From Maricaulis sp965242785 (lineage in GTDB: Bacteria; Pseudomonadota; Alphaproteobacteria; Caulobacterales; Maricaulaceae), in assembly GCA_965242785.1 (NCBI GenBank), contig CBDETA010000001.1, positions 434,001 to 498,000 on the forward strand: a stretch of 64,000 nucleotides of DNA, read 5' to 3'. Made by a program: the position numbers and the translations under genes. The notes below the pieces were generated by a model that did no database searches, was not told the origin of the DNA, and was given only the letters and a program-made list of their open reading frames with translations. The first letter of the stretch is position 1. Each line of letters opens with the position of its first letter. Positions 1 through 8,474 of the stretch are shown one piece after another.

Positions 1-335
1 ATGTCGGCGATCATCGCGCCGTCGATCTGGCGGCTGGCGCGGGCCACGGTGACGCGGCGGACGCCGGCAGCATTGGCCCAGTCCAGATCATGCCGGGCGG
101 CGACACGCTGGACATAGGCCACGTCCAGCGAGGTGCGGGCACCGGGCTCCGGTGCGCGCGCCACGACGGCGGCGGCCGCCTCGGCATCGACCGTGTCGAA
201 CAGATCGCCCAAGGTGACATGCGGTCCGTTGACGGTGAGCGTCTCGCGCAGAACGACGGGTTCGCCGGCGAGCGCGGGAGCCGTGACCAGAGCCGTGGTG
301 AGGCAGGCCAGGGAAAGGATGGACTTCAACGTCAT
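1..335 (-). CDS. flgA: Flagellar basal-body P-ring formation protein FlgA (partial, N-terminal part)
   Basis: Periplasmic chaperone for P-ring assembly around the flagellar rod. Reading the minus strand from the ATG at 335-333 gives an open frame that runs off the left edge. It starts with a signal peptide (hydrophobic core SILSLACLTTALVTAPALAG) and continues with text typical of FlgA N-termini (LGDLFDTV; AYVQRVAARHDLDW). A GGGAG ribosome site lies 7 bases before the ATG, and only 14 bases separate it from the stop of flgG, so the two are probably co-transcribed (flgF-flgG-flgA). The call rests on position plus a short N-terminal fragment; the SAF domain lies outside the window. Confidence 0.75.
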   Translation of the reverse strand, partial: MTLKSILSLACLTTALVTAPALAGEPVVLRETLTVNGPHVTLGDLFDTVDAEAAAAVVARAPEPGARTSLDVAYVQRVAARHDLDWANAAGVRRVTVARASRQIDGAMIAD

Positions 336-349
336 CGTCTAGCTCCCGG

Positions 350-1135
350 TTAGCGCAGGTTGGACGAGGCGGCGAGCATCTCGTCGGAGGCGGTGATCAC
401 GCGGGCATTCATTTCATAGGCCCGCTGGGCCTGGATCAGCGCGGTGATCTCGGAGACGGCGTTGACATTGGCGCTCTCCACGAAACCCTGGCGGATGGCG
501 CCAAAGCCCGGGCTGTCCGGCGTGCCGACATTGGCGGCACCGGAAGCCGCGCTTTCCAGGTAGAGGTTGTCGCCCGTGGCCTCGAGGCCGGCTTCATTGA
601 AGAAGGTGACCAGTTCCAGCTGGCCCACGGTCTGCGGCTCGGTCTGGCCGTCGATCAGCGCCTGGACCTGGCCCTGGGCATTGATCGCCACTTCGCGGGC
701 ATCCTGCGGGATGGCAATGCCCGGGGCGACCGTATAGCCGTCGGCGGTGACGATCTGGCCTTCCGGGCTGATCGCGAAATTGCCGGCGCGGGTATAGGCG
801 TCCGAACCGTCCGGCATGTTGATGCGGAAATAGCCGCGACCGGAAATCGCCAGGTCGAACGGGTTGCCGGTATTGTTCAGCGCGCCCTGTTCGGTGATGC
901 GGTAGATCGAGGCGGCCTGGACACCCAGACCCACCTGGACACCTGTCGGCACGATGGTGCCGGCATCGGACGAGTCCATGCCCATGGCCTGGACGTTCTG
1001 GTAGAGGAGGTCCTGGAACTCGGCCCGCTGGCGCTTGAACCCCGTGGTGTTCATGTTGGCCAGGTTGTTCGAGATCACTTCGACATTGAGCTGCTGGGCC
1101 TGCATGCCCGTGGCGGCGGTGTTGAGTGCGCGCAT
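350..1135 (-). CDS. flgG: Flagellar distal rod protein FlgG
   Basis: Axial protein forming the distal rod that passes through the P and L rings. The 261-residue length is normal. The N-terminal rod/hook motif is at residues 22-35 (SNNLANMNTTGFKR), and the C-terminal heptad-like helix (EITALIQAQRAYEMNARVI) needed for axial polymerisation is present. The ATG at 1135 follows an AAGGAGAGC ribosome site. It lies 16 bases after flgF and is followed by flgA, giving the common flgF-flgG-flgA order. The family call is secure. Confidence 0.97.
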   Translation of the reverse strand: MRALNTAATGMQAQQLNVEVISNNLANMNTTGFKRQRAEFQDLLYQNVQAMGMDSSDAGTIVPTGVQVGLGVQAASIYRITEQGALNNTGNPFDLAISGRGYFRINMPDGSDAYTRAGNFAISPEGQIVTADGYTVAPGIAIPQDAREVAINAQGQVQALIDGQTEPQTVGQLELVTFFNEAGLEATGDNLYLESAASGAANVGTPDSPGFGAIRQGFVESANVNAVSEITALIQAQRAYEMNARVITASDEMLAASSNLR

Positions 1136-1151
1136 GGTGCTCTCCTTGTCC

Positions 1152-1904
1152 TTAAGAGACGCGGCCCAGGCGCTCGATCGAGCGCTTGTTCAGGTCTTCG
1201 GCGTCTGACAGGAATTTCGAGACAGACTGGTAGGACCGCATGATGGTCATCATGTCGGTCAGCTCGAGGATGGACTGGACGTTGGACCGCTCGACAAAGC
1301 CCTGGCGAACCGACGGGTCGAGCATCGCCTGGGGCTGGTCATCCGGATTGTCCGAGGCGGGCACCGTGTAGCGGCCATTGCCTTCTTTCGACATCACCGA
1401 GCGGTTGGGCATTTCGAACACGCCGACGCGGCCGACCTGGATGCCGTCCTGCATGATCACACCGCCATCAACAATGGTGGTGGTCTCGGCATTCGGGTTG
1501 AGCAGGATCGGGGCGCGGGTGTCGGCGTCCAGCACGGGTGCGCCGTCGGCAGCCACCAGCTGGCCCTCGGCGTCAGTGCGGAAACGGCCGTCACGCGTAT
1601 ATTGTTCGGTGCCGTTGGCATCGACCGCGAAGAAGCCTTCGCCCTCGATGGCGAGGTCAAAGGTGCGGCCGGTGAATTCCAGCTCGCCCTGGCCGAAATC
1701 GCGGCCCATGCCCCAGGTATTCACATACTGGAGCTCGGACGGGCCGTCAGAGTGTTCGGCCGTCTGCGCCGGAGCGTTTTCCAGCAGCAGCGATTCCACC
1801 TTGAAGCCGGCGGTATTGGCGTTGGCGATGTTGTTGGCGACCACGTCCATCGACCGACGAAGGGTCATCTGGCGCGTGAGGCCGATCATGATTGCGTTGT
1901 CCAT
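1152..1904 (-). CDS. flgF: Flagellar proximal rod protein FlgF
   Basis: Rod protein paralogous to FlgG; 250 residues. It shows the N-terminal axial motif (VVANNIANANTAGFK) and the C-terminal helix (ELTDMMTIMRSYQSVSKFL). The start is chosen because AAAGGAG precedes the ATG at 1904 at good spacing. It is first gene of a minus-strand operon flgF-flgG-flgA. About 55-70 bases upstream lies a sigma-54 type promoter (1970-1987), matching the known sigma-54 dependence of rod and hook genes in Caulobacter-type bacteria. Confidence 0.96.
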   Translation of the reverse strand: MDNAIMIGLTRQMTLRRSMDVVANNIANANTAGFKVESLLLENAPAQTAEHSDGPSELQYVNTWGMGRDFGQGELEFTGRTFDLAIEGEGFFAVDANGTEQYTRDGRFRTDAEGQLVAADGAPVLDADTRAPILLNPNAETTTIVDGGVIMQDGIQVGRVGVFEMPNRSVMSKEGNGRYTVPASDNPDDQPQAMLDPSVRQGFVERSNVQSILELTDMMTIMRSYQSVSKFLSDAEDLNKRSIERLGRVS

Positions 1905-1969
1905 CGGGGCGGTCTCCTTTCTGGATACCTGTCGTTTCCGCCGTCATGTCGCAGCGGTTGCCCGACAGG

Positions 1970-1987
1970 TTGCACGCAGCGTGCCAA
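1970..1987 (-). promoter_or_regulatory. Sigma-54 (-24/-12) promoter of the flgF operon
   Basis: On the minus strand the sequence TTGGCACGCTGCGTGCAA matches the RpoN consensus TGGCACG-N4-TTGCA, with the invariant GG (1985-1984) and GC (1973-1972) separated by ten bases. The predicted start is near 1960, leaving a leader of about 55 bases before the flgF ATG. The match is close, and rod genes are classic sigma-54 targets in Caulobacter. Confidence 0.8.
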
Positions 1988-2041
1988 GGTTAATTTTGAT
2001 GGTTATCAAGGACTTGACCGCCCGGCCCCGGTGGGCGGGAC

Positions 2042-2062
2042 TTGCCCTTGCGGCAAAGGCAA
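2042..2062. promoter_or_regulatory. Candidate enhancer-binding (FlbD-type) dyad
   Basis: An imperfect 21-base dyad, TTGCC-CTTGC-G-GCAAA-GGCAA in outline, lies about 80-100 bases upstream of the predicted flgF start. That is where a sigma-54 activator site would be expected. Caulobacter flagellar promoters use FlbD at ftr elements, but I cannot confirm that this dyad matches the ftr consensus. It could equally affect fliL on the other side. Confidence 0.3.
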
Positions 2063-2112
2063 CCGGGTGGGTGGGAAATATCTGCCGGGTTCCGGGCGAT
2101 CACTACGAAACG

Positions 2113-2132
2113 TTAACCGCGCTGGCCGTTAA
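2113..2132 (+). promoter_or_regulatory. Possible CtrA half-sites upstream of fliL
   Basis: Two TTAA boxes (2113-2116, within GTTAACC, and 2129-2132) are separated by 12 bases, not the canonical 7. They sit 37-56 bases before the fliL start. In Caulobacter the fliLM promoter is an early, CtrA-controlled class, so weak CtrA sites here would fit. The spacing is off, so the call is tentative. Confidence 0.3.
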
Positions 2133-2168
2133 TGGTTTCAGACGCTGATTCCCTTGGAGTGCTCCGGC

Positions 2169-2747
2169 ATGGCCGACGAGAACGACGACATCGAAGACGA
2201 GAATGAAGGCGAGGAAAAGCCGAAGAAGAACCCGCTAAAGCTGGCTCTTTTCATTGGCTTGCCGGTCCTGATCCTGCTGCTGGCGGGTGTCGGTGGCTTC
2301 CTGCTGTTTGCCGGCGGCGGCGATGACGCCGAGGAACATGCCGATTCTGCCTACGGTGACGAACACGGCGGCGAGGACGGTCACGCGGTGGCCACGGCAG
2401 CCGACACGCATGGCGGCGAGGTCTTTTATTATGACCTGACCGAAGGCGAGGGCGAGGCCGAGACGATCATCACCAGCATCCGTTCTGTCGACGGCCGCTC
2501 GGTCGTGCTGCAGCTGGAAGTGTCCTTTGAATCGTCCAATCCCGAGCTCGGTTCCATTCTCGAGGCGAATGTCGACTCGATCATGGACCATTTCATCATG
2601 TTCCTGCGCGAGCTGCGTGAGGACGATCTTTATGGCTCGGCCGGCATGCACCGGGTTCGCCTGGAATTGCTGCGCCGTGTGAACCTGGCCATCGAGCCGG
2701 CCCAGGTGGATGCCGTGCTGATCCAGCAGTTTATGATTGTCGACTAA
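2169..2747 (+). CDS. fliL: Flagellar basal body-associated protein FliL
   Basis: Single-pass inner-membrane protein around the stators and MS ring. The 192 residues hold an acidic cytoplasmic N-terminus (residues 1-16), a basic KPKK anchor, one membrane helix (about 25-48) and a periplasmic domain with the family C-terminus. I start at the ATG at 2169 because GGAG (2156-2159) is well spaced from it; an in-frame TTG at 2154 would overlap that ribosome site. fliM follows after 22 bases, the standard fliL-fliM order. Confidence 0.92.
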   Translation: MADENDDIEDENEGEEKPKKNPLKLALFIGLPVLILLLAGVGGFLLFAGGGDDAEEHADSAYGDEHGGEDGHAVATAADTHGGEVFYYDLTEGEGEAETIITSIRSVDGRSVVLQLEVSFESSNPELGSILEANVDSIMDHFIMFLRELREDDLYGSAGMHRVRLELLRRVNLAIEPAQVDAVLIQQFMIVD

Positions 2748-2769
2748 CCCCTAACCGATCGAGCACACG

Positions 2770-3903
2770 ATGTCCGACGATTTGGATCAAGATGCCCTTG
2801 CCGCCGAATGGGAGGCCATGGCCGAGGACGGTGACGACCTTGACCTGGCGTCCGAATGGGAGGCGATGGTCGGCGGCGGCGACGACGACGACCAGGAATT
2901 GCCCACCGTTGGCGGTGGCCCCGAGCGCATCCTCAACCAGGACGAAATCGACAGCCTGCTCGGCTTCTCGCTGAGCGATGACGATGCCGGCGACAAGTCG
3001 GGCATCCGAGCGATCATCAATTCCGCGCTGGTCTCCTACGAGCGCCTGCCGATGCTGGAAATCGTCTTCGACCGCCTGGTGCGGCTGATGACGACCTCGC
3101 TGCGCAATTTCACCTCGGACAATGTCGAGGTCTCCCTCGACAATATCTCCTCGATCCGTTTCGGGGACTATCTCAATTCGATTCCGCTGCCGGCGATCCT
3201 GGCCGTGTTCCGGGCCCAGCAGCTGGACAATTACGGCCTGCTGACGGTCGATTCCAATCTGATCTACTCGATCGTGGACGTGCTGCTGGGCGGGCGCCGC
3301 GGCACGTCAGCCATGCGGATCGAGGGCCGTCCCTACACCACGATCGAGCGCATGCTGGTGCAGCGCATGATCGAGGTCGTTCTGGGCGATGCCAAACAGG
3401 CCTTTGCGCCGCTGACGAGCGTTGATTTCGACCTCGAGCGCGTCGAGACCAATCCGCGCTTTGCCGCCATTGCCCGTCCGGCCAATGCCGCCATCCTGGT
3501 CAAGCTGCGCATCGACATGGAGGACCGCGGCGGCCGCATCGAGCTGTTGCTGCCCTATGCGACGCTGGAACCGATCCGGAAGATGCTGCTGCAGCAGTTC
3601 ATGGGTGAGAAGTTCGGCCGCGACAATATCTGGGAAGGGCACCTGGCGACCGAGCTGTGGTCCACGAACATGGAAGTGCATGCCGTGCTGGACGAACAGC
3701 GTCTGCCGCTGGGCCGGGTCGCGGACCTCAAGGTCGGCGACACGCTGTTCCTCGATGCCACGCCGATGAGTGAAGTTGAATTGCGCTGCGGCTCCGTGCC
3801 GCTGACGCGCGGCCGTATGGGCCGCATTGGACACAATGTTGCCCTGCGCCTGAGCGGACCGCTCTCGCCGGGCGCCAAGAAAGCAATGATGAGGTTCGCA
3901 TGA
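2770..3903 (+). CDS. fliM: Flagellar motor switch protein FliM
   Basis: C-ring switch component that binds CheY-P. The usual N-terminal CheY-binding motif appears as LNQDEIDSLLGF at residues 55-66 instead of the extreme N-terminus, followed by the middle domain and a C-terminal SpoA-type domain. The first 54 residues form an acidic extension with two copies of A(A/S)EWEAM (residues 11-17 and 27-33). It has 377 residues, slightly longer than enteric FliM. Its stop overlaps the next start (ATGA), so translation is probably coupled. Confidence 0.96.
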   Translation: MSDDLDQDALAAEWEAMAEDGDDLDLASEWEAMVGGGDDDDQELPTVGGGPERILNQDEIDSLLGFSLSDDDAGDKSGIRAIINSALVSYERLPMLEIVFDRLVRLMTTSLRNFTSDNVEVSLDNISSIRFGDYLNSIPLPAILAVFRAQQLDNYGLLTVDSNLIYSIVDVLLGGRRGTSAMRIEGRPYTTIERMLVQRMIEVVLGDAKQAFAPLTSVDFDLERVETNPRFAAIARPANAAILVKLRIDMEDRGGRIELLLPYATLEPIRKMLLQQFMGEKFGRDNIWEGHLATELWSTNMEVHAVLDEQRLPLGRVADLKVGDTLFLDATPMSEVELRCGSVPLTRGRMGRIGHNVALRLSGPLSPGAKKAMMRFA

Positions 3904-4301
3904 CGCTCGCAGCTCTGGTTTTCGAAGGCCTCGTGGCAGCCCTCCTTGTGGTGGCCGTCGTCATGTGCCTGCGCGTGGATCGCCGCCTGTCGGCCCTGAA
4001 GAAGGGGCAGGATGGCGTGCAGTCCTCGGTGATTGCTCTCAATGAGGCGACCGATCGTGCCCGCGCGGCCCTGGCCGCACTTGAGCGCGCGACGAAGCAG
4101 TCCGGCAAGGCGCTGGAAGCGCAGGTCGCCGATGCTCGCAAGCTGTCCGACGAGCTGCGTTTGGTCACCGGCAAGGCCGACCGCCACATTGACGAAATGG
4201 CGAACCGTGCCGGAGCCCGCCCCGCCCGCCGCCGCGCCAGCGACTATTTCCCCGAAGGCGCAGGGTCCCGCGTCATCAATGATCTCAAGGACGTCCGTTA
4301 G
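3900..4301 (+). CDS. DUF6468 family flagellar-locus membrane protein
   Basis: Small (133 residues) bitopic protein: one N-terminal membrane helix (about 3-24), then a charged, helix-forming, probably coiled-coil segment (about 25-110) and a short basic tail (RARP...RRRASDYF). It overlaps fliM by four bases and is followed within four bases by the MotE-like gene. Proteins of this type are regularly found directly after fliM in alphaproteobacteria. From memory, the Caulobacter gene in this position was linked to flagellar positioning (PflI); I cannot confirm orthology here. Its function is otherwise unknown to me. Confidence 0.75.
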   Translation: MTLAALVFEGLVAALLVVAVVMCLRVDRRLSALKKGQDGVQSSVIALNEATDRARAALAALERATKQSGKALEAQVADARKLSDELRLVTGKADRHIDEMANRAGARPARRRASDYFPEGAGSRVINDLKDVR

Positions 4302-4305
4302 AGCC

Positions 4306-5043
4306 ATGCGTGAACCTCTTCGCCTTCTCACGGTTCTGGCTGTCCTGATGGGTGGCCTGTTCGGGCTCAAGGCCCTCGCGGTCGCCAATGGTGCGGCTGA
4401 CTGGTGGGAGGCGCATGCCGCCACGCTGACCGTGACGGAGGAAACCCAGGACGCCGCTGCAGATGCAGCCGCAGATGCGCACGCCGACGAAGCGGCGCCG
4501 GATGCCGAGACGCAGGCCCCCGCTGCAACCCGTCCGGCGCCACCGCCGGCCGGCGAGGTTTCCGCCGCCTTTGCCGAACGCATCGCCAGTGGTGTGCGCA
4601 CGGCGGAGGAAGAGCGCGTCATCTACCGCCTTCGCGAACGGTCTGCCGAGCTGGACCAGCGTGAAGCCGAGCTGGAAACCCGCGAAGCCCTGATGCTGGC
4701 CATGGAGCAGCGTGTTGATGGCAAGATCGAGGAACTCAACGTGCTGCGCCAGCAGATCGTCGATCTGACCAACACGCTGGACGACCAAGAGAATGAGGAC
4801 ATGCAGGTCATCGTGGCCTGGTACGCCGCGATGGATGCCGGCGATGCGGCCGAACGCATTGCCTCGCTCGAGCCTGACACGCAGATCCAGATCGCTTCGC
4901 GCATGTCCCAGCGCCAGTTCGGTCCGATCCTGGCCGAGATGACCCCGCAGGACGCCGCCCGCCTGACCCAGCGCATGGCCGCGCGCAGCGATCTGCCCGA
5001 GACCGTGGCGGAGCTGGAGGCTCGTCTTGCCGAAGGCGGCTAG
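4306..5043 (+). CDS. MotE-like flagellar protein (MgtE-N-like domain)
   Basis: The 245-residue protein has an N-terminal membrane helix or signal anchor (about 5-27), an Ala/Pro-rich linker, a strong coiled coil (RSAELDQREAELETREA...) and a C-terminal MgtE-N-like helical domain (WYAAMDAGDAAERIASLEPD; ILAEMTPQDAARLTQRMA). This matches MotE-family proteins, described in Sinorhizobium as periplasmic chaperones of the motor protein MotC. The ATG at 4306 is preferred to an upstream in-frame ATG at 4033, which lies inside the DUF6468 gene. Its 3' end overlaps the TPR gene by 17 bases. Confidence 0.75.
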   Translation: MREPLRLLTVLAVLMGGLFGLKALAVANGAADWWEAHAATLTVTEETQDAAADAAADAHADEAAPDAETQAPAATRPAPPPAGEVSAAFAERIASGVRTAEEERVIYRLRERSAELDQREAELETREALMLAMEQRVDGKIEELNVLRQQIVDLTNTLDDQENEDMQVIVAWYAAMDAGDAAERIASLEPDTQIQIASRMSQRQFGPILAEMTPQDAARLTQRMAARSDLPETVAELEARLAEGG

Positions 5044-8000
5044 ACATATTCTTGCATCCACAGGCAGTGCGGTCGCGCTTGCCCTGCTCGGATCGGCAGC
5101 CCTGGCCCAGACGGCCGGGGTGTTTGCCGTTGAGCGGAGCAATGCCGGCGCGCGCATCCTGATCGATTATGATGACCGGGTGGCTGACAGCCGCCCGACG
5201 GCCGAAGTTTCGGTCGAGCATACGGTTCTGATCGCCCGCCTCAGCGAACCGCTGGACGCGGATGTCGATGGTTTGGTGGAGCAGTTGGGAAATCTGGCCG
5301 CGCGTGCCCGGCTCGATCCGGATGGCTTGACCCTGCGCGTTGCGCTGAACCGGGCTGCCGACGCGCACGTATCTGCGAGCTATGACCAGATCGCCATTGA
5401 TCTGGTGCCGGTCGGTGCAGCGGCACCGGCGCCGGTTGTTTCTCCTCGCGAAGCGCAAGAGCGCGAAGCCGCCCGCAGCGCTGCGGAACGGGCTGCCCTG
5501 CCGCCACCGCCGCCGCCACCGGCTGACCCGCTTCCAGTGCGATATCGCACCGGCCAGGCGACCGAATACACGCGGATCGAGTTTCTCTGGCCACGCGCCG
5601 TGGGCTATCAGCTCAGCCAGTCGGGCAATGTGGCCGAGGTGCGGTTCGACCAGCCCGCCGAAATCGATCTGAGCCGGCTGCGCGGTTCGCCGCCGCGCTT
5701 TCTCGACAGCCTCAGCGCGACCCGAGAGGGCGATGAGTGGGTGTTGCGCCTGACTGTCGATCCGGGTGTGCAGGTCCGGGCCTGGGATGATGGCTCCCGC
5801 ATCGTTGTCGACCTGCCGGATCCGGCCTTCGCCGACGCCGCCTCACTGCTCGCCCAGCTGGGCGGCCTGACCGATGAGGCACCGGCCTCTGAAGGTGCTG
5901 GCCCGGAAACCACCGGACCACAGGACACCGGTCCACAAGATACTGGCTCACAAGACCCGGGCGCGGCGGAAGCAACCGAAATCGCCGAAGCGCCGGCGCG
6001 CAGCGGCCCCGCCGATCTGCAGCCACCGACCCTCGAGACCCCGGAAAGGGTGGTTGAGGCTCCCGCGGTCGACCCGGTTCCTGCCGGCGGCACGGTGCGC
6101 GCCAACATGTCGGAATTCAATGGCGATCTGCGCGTCGAGTTCGACTGGGCCGCGCCCGTGGGCGCGGCGGTGTTCCGCCGCGGTGAGGCGATCTGGATCG
6201 TGTTCGATGCCGGTGCCACGCTGGACCTGCGCGAACTGGACACGACCAATCGCCGCCATGTGCGGAATTTCCGCGCCATCGAAGGTGAAGACTGGGCCGC
6301 GGCCCGCATTGTCGTGCCGGATGCCTCCCAGGCCGAGGCGCGTTCCGAGGGCAATCGCTGGACCATCATCTTCTCCGAACGGATAGAAAGTCCGCCGCGA
6401 CCGATCCAGGTCCGGCGGGACGCCCGCCGTGCCCGGCCCGGACGGATCCTGTTGGACATGGCGGAACCGCGCGCCATCCGCTGGATCGGCGACCCGGTGG
6501 TCGGCGATCAGATCGGCGTCATCACCGCTGCGGCTCCGGTTCAGGGGGTCACGGCTCGAAGCGAGTTTGTCGGTGGCGCGCTGCTGCCCAGCGCCCAGGG
6601 GGCGGCGGTCGAAATGCTGGCCGACGACATCGAGATCGAGTTGATCGGCTCCGGCGCCGTGATCGGCCGCCCGGGCGGGTTGGACCTGACCCCGGATGGC
6701 GGTGCCGCTGGCCAGCCGGATGACAGCGTGCTGGCGAATATTTCTTCGCCTGCGCTGATGTATTTCGATGCCTGGGACGGGGACAGCTACTTTCCGGAGG
6801 AATGGCGGGCTCGCCTGCGCCGCGCTGCCCTGGAAGACGGGACTGACGGCAAGGTGGCCCTGGCCCGCTTTCTCTTGGCCAATGAGCTTGCCGGAGAGGC
6901 GCTGGGCATGATCAGCCTCGCCGTCGATTCCGATCCGGCGCTGGCCAATGACCCTCACATCCGCGCGATGCAAGGCGTGGCCAGTTACATGATGAACCGG
7001 CTGACAGACGCCAACACCTATCTCTCCCACGCATCCCTGTCGATGGATCCTGCGGCCGATCTCTGGCGGGCGATGACAGCAGTGGGTGAGGAGCGCTGGC
7101 AGGACGCCCGGCGCCGTTTCTCCAACGGCGCGCCGACCATCTACCATTATCCGCCGGCCTGGCAGGCCCGTTTCTTTGTCGGCCAGGCCCGCGCTGCGCT
7201 GGAGCTGGGGGATCTGGCCGCCGCGCAGGACTATCTCTATCGGATGGCGACGGCCGAGCCCGATGCCCACACCCAGTTGCAGGCGCAGTATATCGAAGCC
7301 CGTCTGGCCGAGGCGGAAGGGGATACCGAGCGCGCCATGGCGTGGTTCCAGACCCTGTCGCGCTCGCGCGATGCGCCGATGGAGGCCCAGTCCCTGTTCG
7401 ATCTGTATCGGCTGCAACTGGCCACCGGGCAGATCAGTCGCGACCAGGCGATCGAAAATCTCGAGAATCTGCGTTTCCGCTGGCGGGGCGACACGATCGA
7501 GCTGGAAACCGTGCGCATGCTGGGTGAGCTCTATGTGTCGTCGGGACAGTTCGCCCGGGGTCTGGAAACCATGGTTACCGCCCAGGCGCGCTTCCCCAAT
7601 ACCGAAGCCAGCCGTCGCATCGCCGAGGACATGTCGACAATCTTCCGTCGCCTCTTCCTGGAAGGGGAGGCGGATCGCATGGATCCGGTCGAGGCCGTGG
7701 CCATCTTCTACCAGTATCAGCACCTGGCGCCCCGGGGCACGGACGGGGACCGAATGATCCGTCGTCTCGCAGACCGGCTAATTGCTTTCGACCTGTTGGA
7801 TCCGGCAGCTGAGCTGCTGCAGCACCAGGTCGACTCCCGTCTGCGCGAGCCGTTGGCCCGGGCCCGCGTCGCCACCGATCTGGCCATCGTCTACCTGATG
7901 GATCGGCGCTATGAGGCCGCGCTTAACACCATTCGCTCGACCCGTGTCGCCGGCCTGCCGGAGGCGGTCGTGGACGAGCGCTATCTGCTCGAGGCGCGGG

Positions 8001-8446
8001 CGCTCTCGGAACTGGGCCGTCACGACCAGGCGCTGGAGCTGATTTCCTCCGACCAGTCCGAAGCGGCCAACCGGCTGCGGGCCGATGTCGCCTGGACCCG
8101 GCGCGACTGGCCGATGGCCGGCCGCCGGCTGGAGACACTGCTGGGCAACCGCTATGCCAGCACGCAGGCGCTGGACCTGTCCGAACAGGCCGATGTCATG
8201 CGCGCCGCCATCGCCTATTCGCTCGCACGCGACACGGCCGGCTCGGCCCGCCTGGGCGAACGTTACGGGCCTGCCATGGCGCGCACCGACCAGGCCGCCG
8301 CATTCCGTCTTTTGACCGACTCCGACCTGCCACAAGGCAATGCCCGCTTCTCCGACATGGCCTCGCGCATTGCCAGCATCGACACGCTGGAAGCCTTCAT
8401 GGAACCCTTCCGCGACCGCTTCAACAATGGCGGCGGCCCGAGCTAG
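5027..8446 (+). CDS. Large periplasmic or exported TPR protein in the fliL-fliM operon
   Basis: A 1139-residue protein that starts at TTG (5027-5029), with GGAGG at 5016-5020 as ribosome site, inside the end of the motE-like gene. A signal peptide (AVALALLGSAALAQ) opens it. Residues about 30-130, 165-265 and 350-450 look like three beta-rich AMIN-like modules separated by Pro/Ala/Gly linkers, including a PPPPPPP run and a degenerate ETTGPQDTGPQDTGSQD repeat. From about residue 560 onward it is helical with tetratricopeptide-like repeats. Large TPR proteins sit in this place in related genomes; a role in flagellar function is inferred from the operon only. Confidence 0.7.
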   Translation: MPKAARHILASTGSAVALALLGSAALAQTAGVFAVERSNAGARILIDYDDRVADSRPTAEVSVEHTVLIARLSEPLDADVDGLVEQLGNLAARARLDPDGLTLRVALNRAADAHVSASYDQIAIDLVPVGAAAPAPVVSPREAQEREAARSAAERAALPPPPPPPADPLPVRYRTGQATEYTRIEFLWPRAVGYQLSQSGNVAEVRFDQPAEIDLSRLRGSPPRFLDSLSATREGDEWVLRLTVDPGVQVRAWDDGSRIVVDLPDPAFADAASLLAQLGGLTDEAPASEGAGPETTGPQDTGPQDTGSQDPGAAEATEIAEAPARSGPADLQPPTLETPERVVEAPAVDPVPAGGTVRANMSEFNGDLRVEFDWAAPVGAAVFRRGEAIWIVFDAGATLDLRELDTTNRRHVRNFRAIEGEDWAAARIVVPDASQAEARSEGNRWTIIFSERIESPPRPIQVRRDARRARPGRILLDMAEPRAIRWIGDPVVGDQIGVITAAAPVQGVTARSEFVGGALLPSAQGAAVEMLADDIEIELIGSGAVIGRPGGLDLTPDGGAAGQPDDSVLANISSPALMYFDAWDGDSYFPEEWRARLRRAALEDGTDGKVALARFLLANELAGEALGMISLAVDSDPALANDPHIRAMQGVASYMMNRLTDANTYLSHASLSMDPAADLWRAMTAVGEERWQDARRRFSNGAPTIYHYPPAWQARFFVGQARAALELGDLAAAQDYLYRMATAEPDAHTQLQAQYIEARLAEAEGDTERAMAWFQTLSRSRDAPMEAQSLFDLYRLQLATGQISRDQAIENLENLRFRWRGDTIELETVRMLGELYVSSGQFARGLETMVTAQARFPNTEASRRIAEDMSTIFRRLFLEGEADRMDPVEAVAIFYQYQHLAPRGTDGDRMIRRLADRLIAFDLLDPAAELLQHQVDSRLREPLARARVATDLAIVYLMDRRYEAALNTIRSTRVAGLPEAVVDERYLLEARALSELGRHDQALELISSDQSEAANRLRADVAWTRRDWPMAGRRLETLLGNRYASTQALDLSEQADVMRAAIAYSLARDTAGSARLGERYGPAMARTDQAAAFRLLTDSDLPQGNARFSDMASRIASIDTLEAFMEPFRDRFNNGGGPS

Positions 8447-8474
8447 GGGCTTGGTCTCGCTTGTTCTCAAATCA

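Noticed and set aside
2020..2040. CCGCCC...GGGCGG dyad as a terminator
   Set aside because: No T-run follows on either strand and it lies in a promoter region, not at a gene end.
5948..7723. 591-codon minus-strand open frame opposite the TPR gene
   Set aside because: Shadow: the plus-strand frame has a signal peptide, a ribosome site and helical repeats, whereas this frame has none of these.
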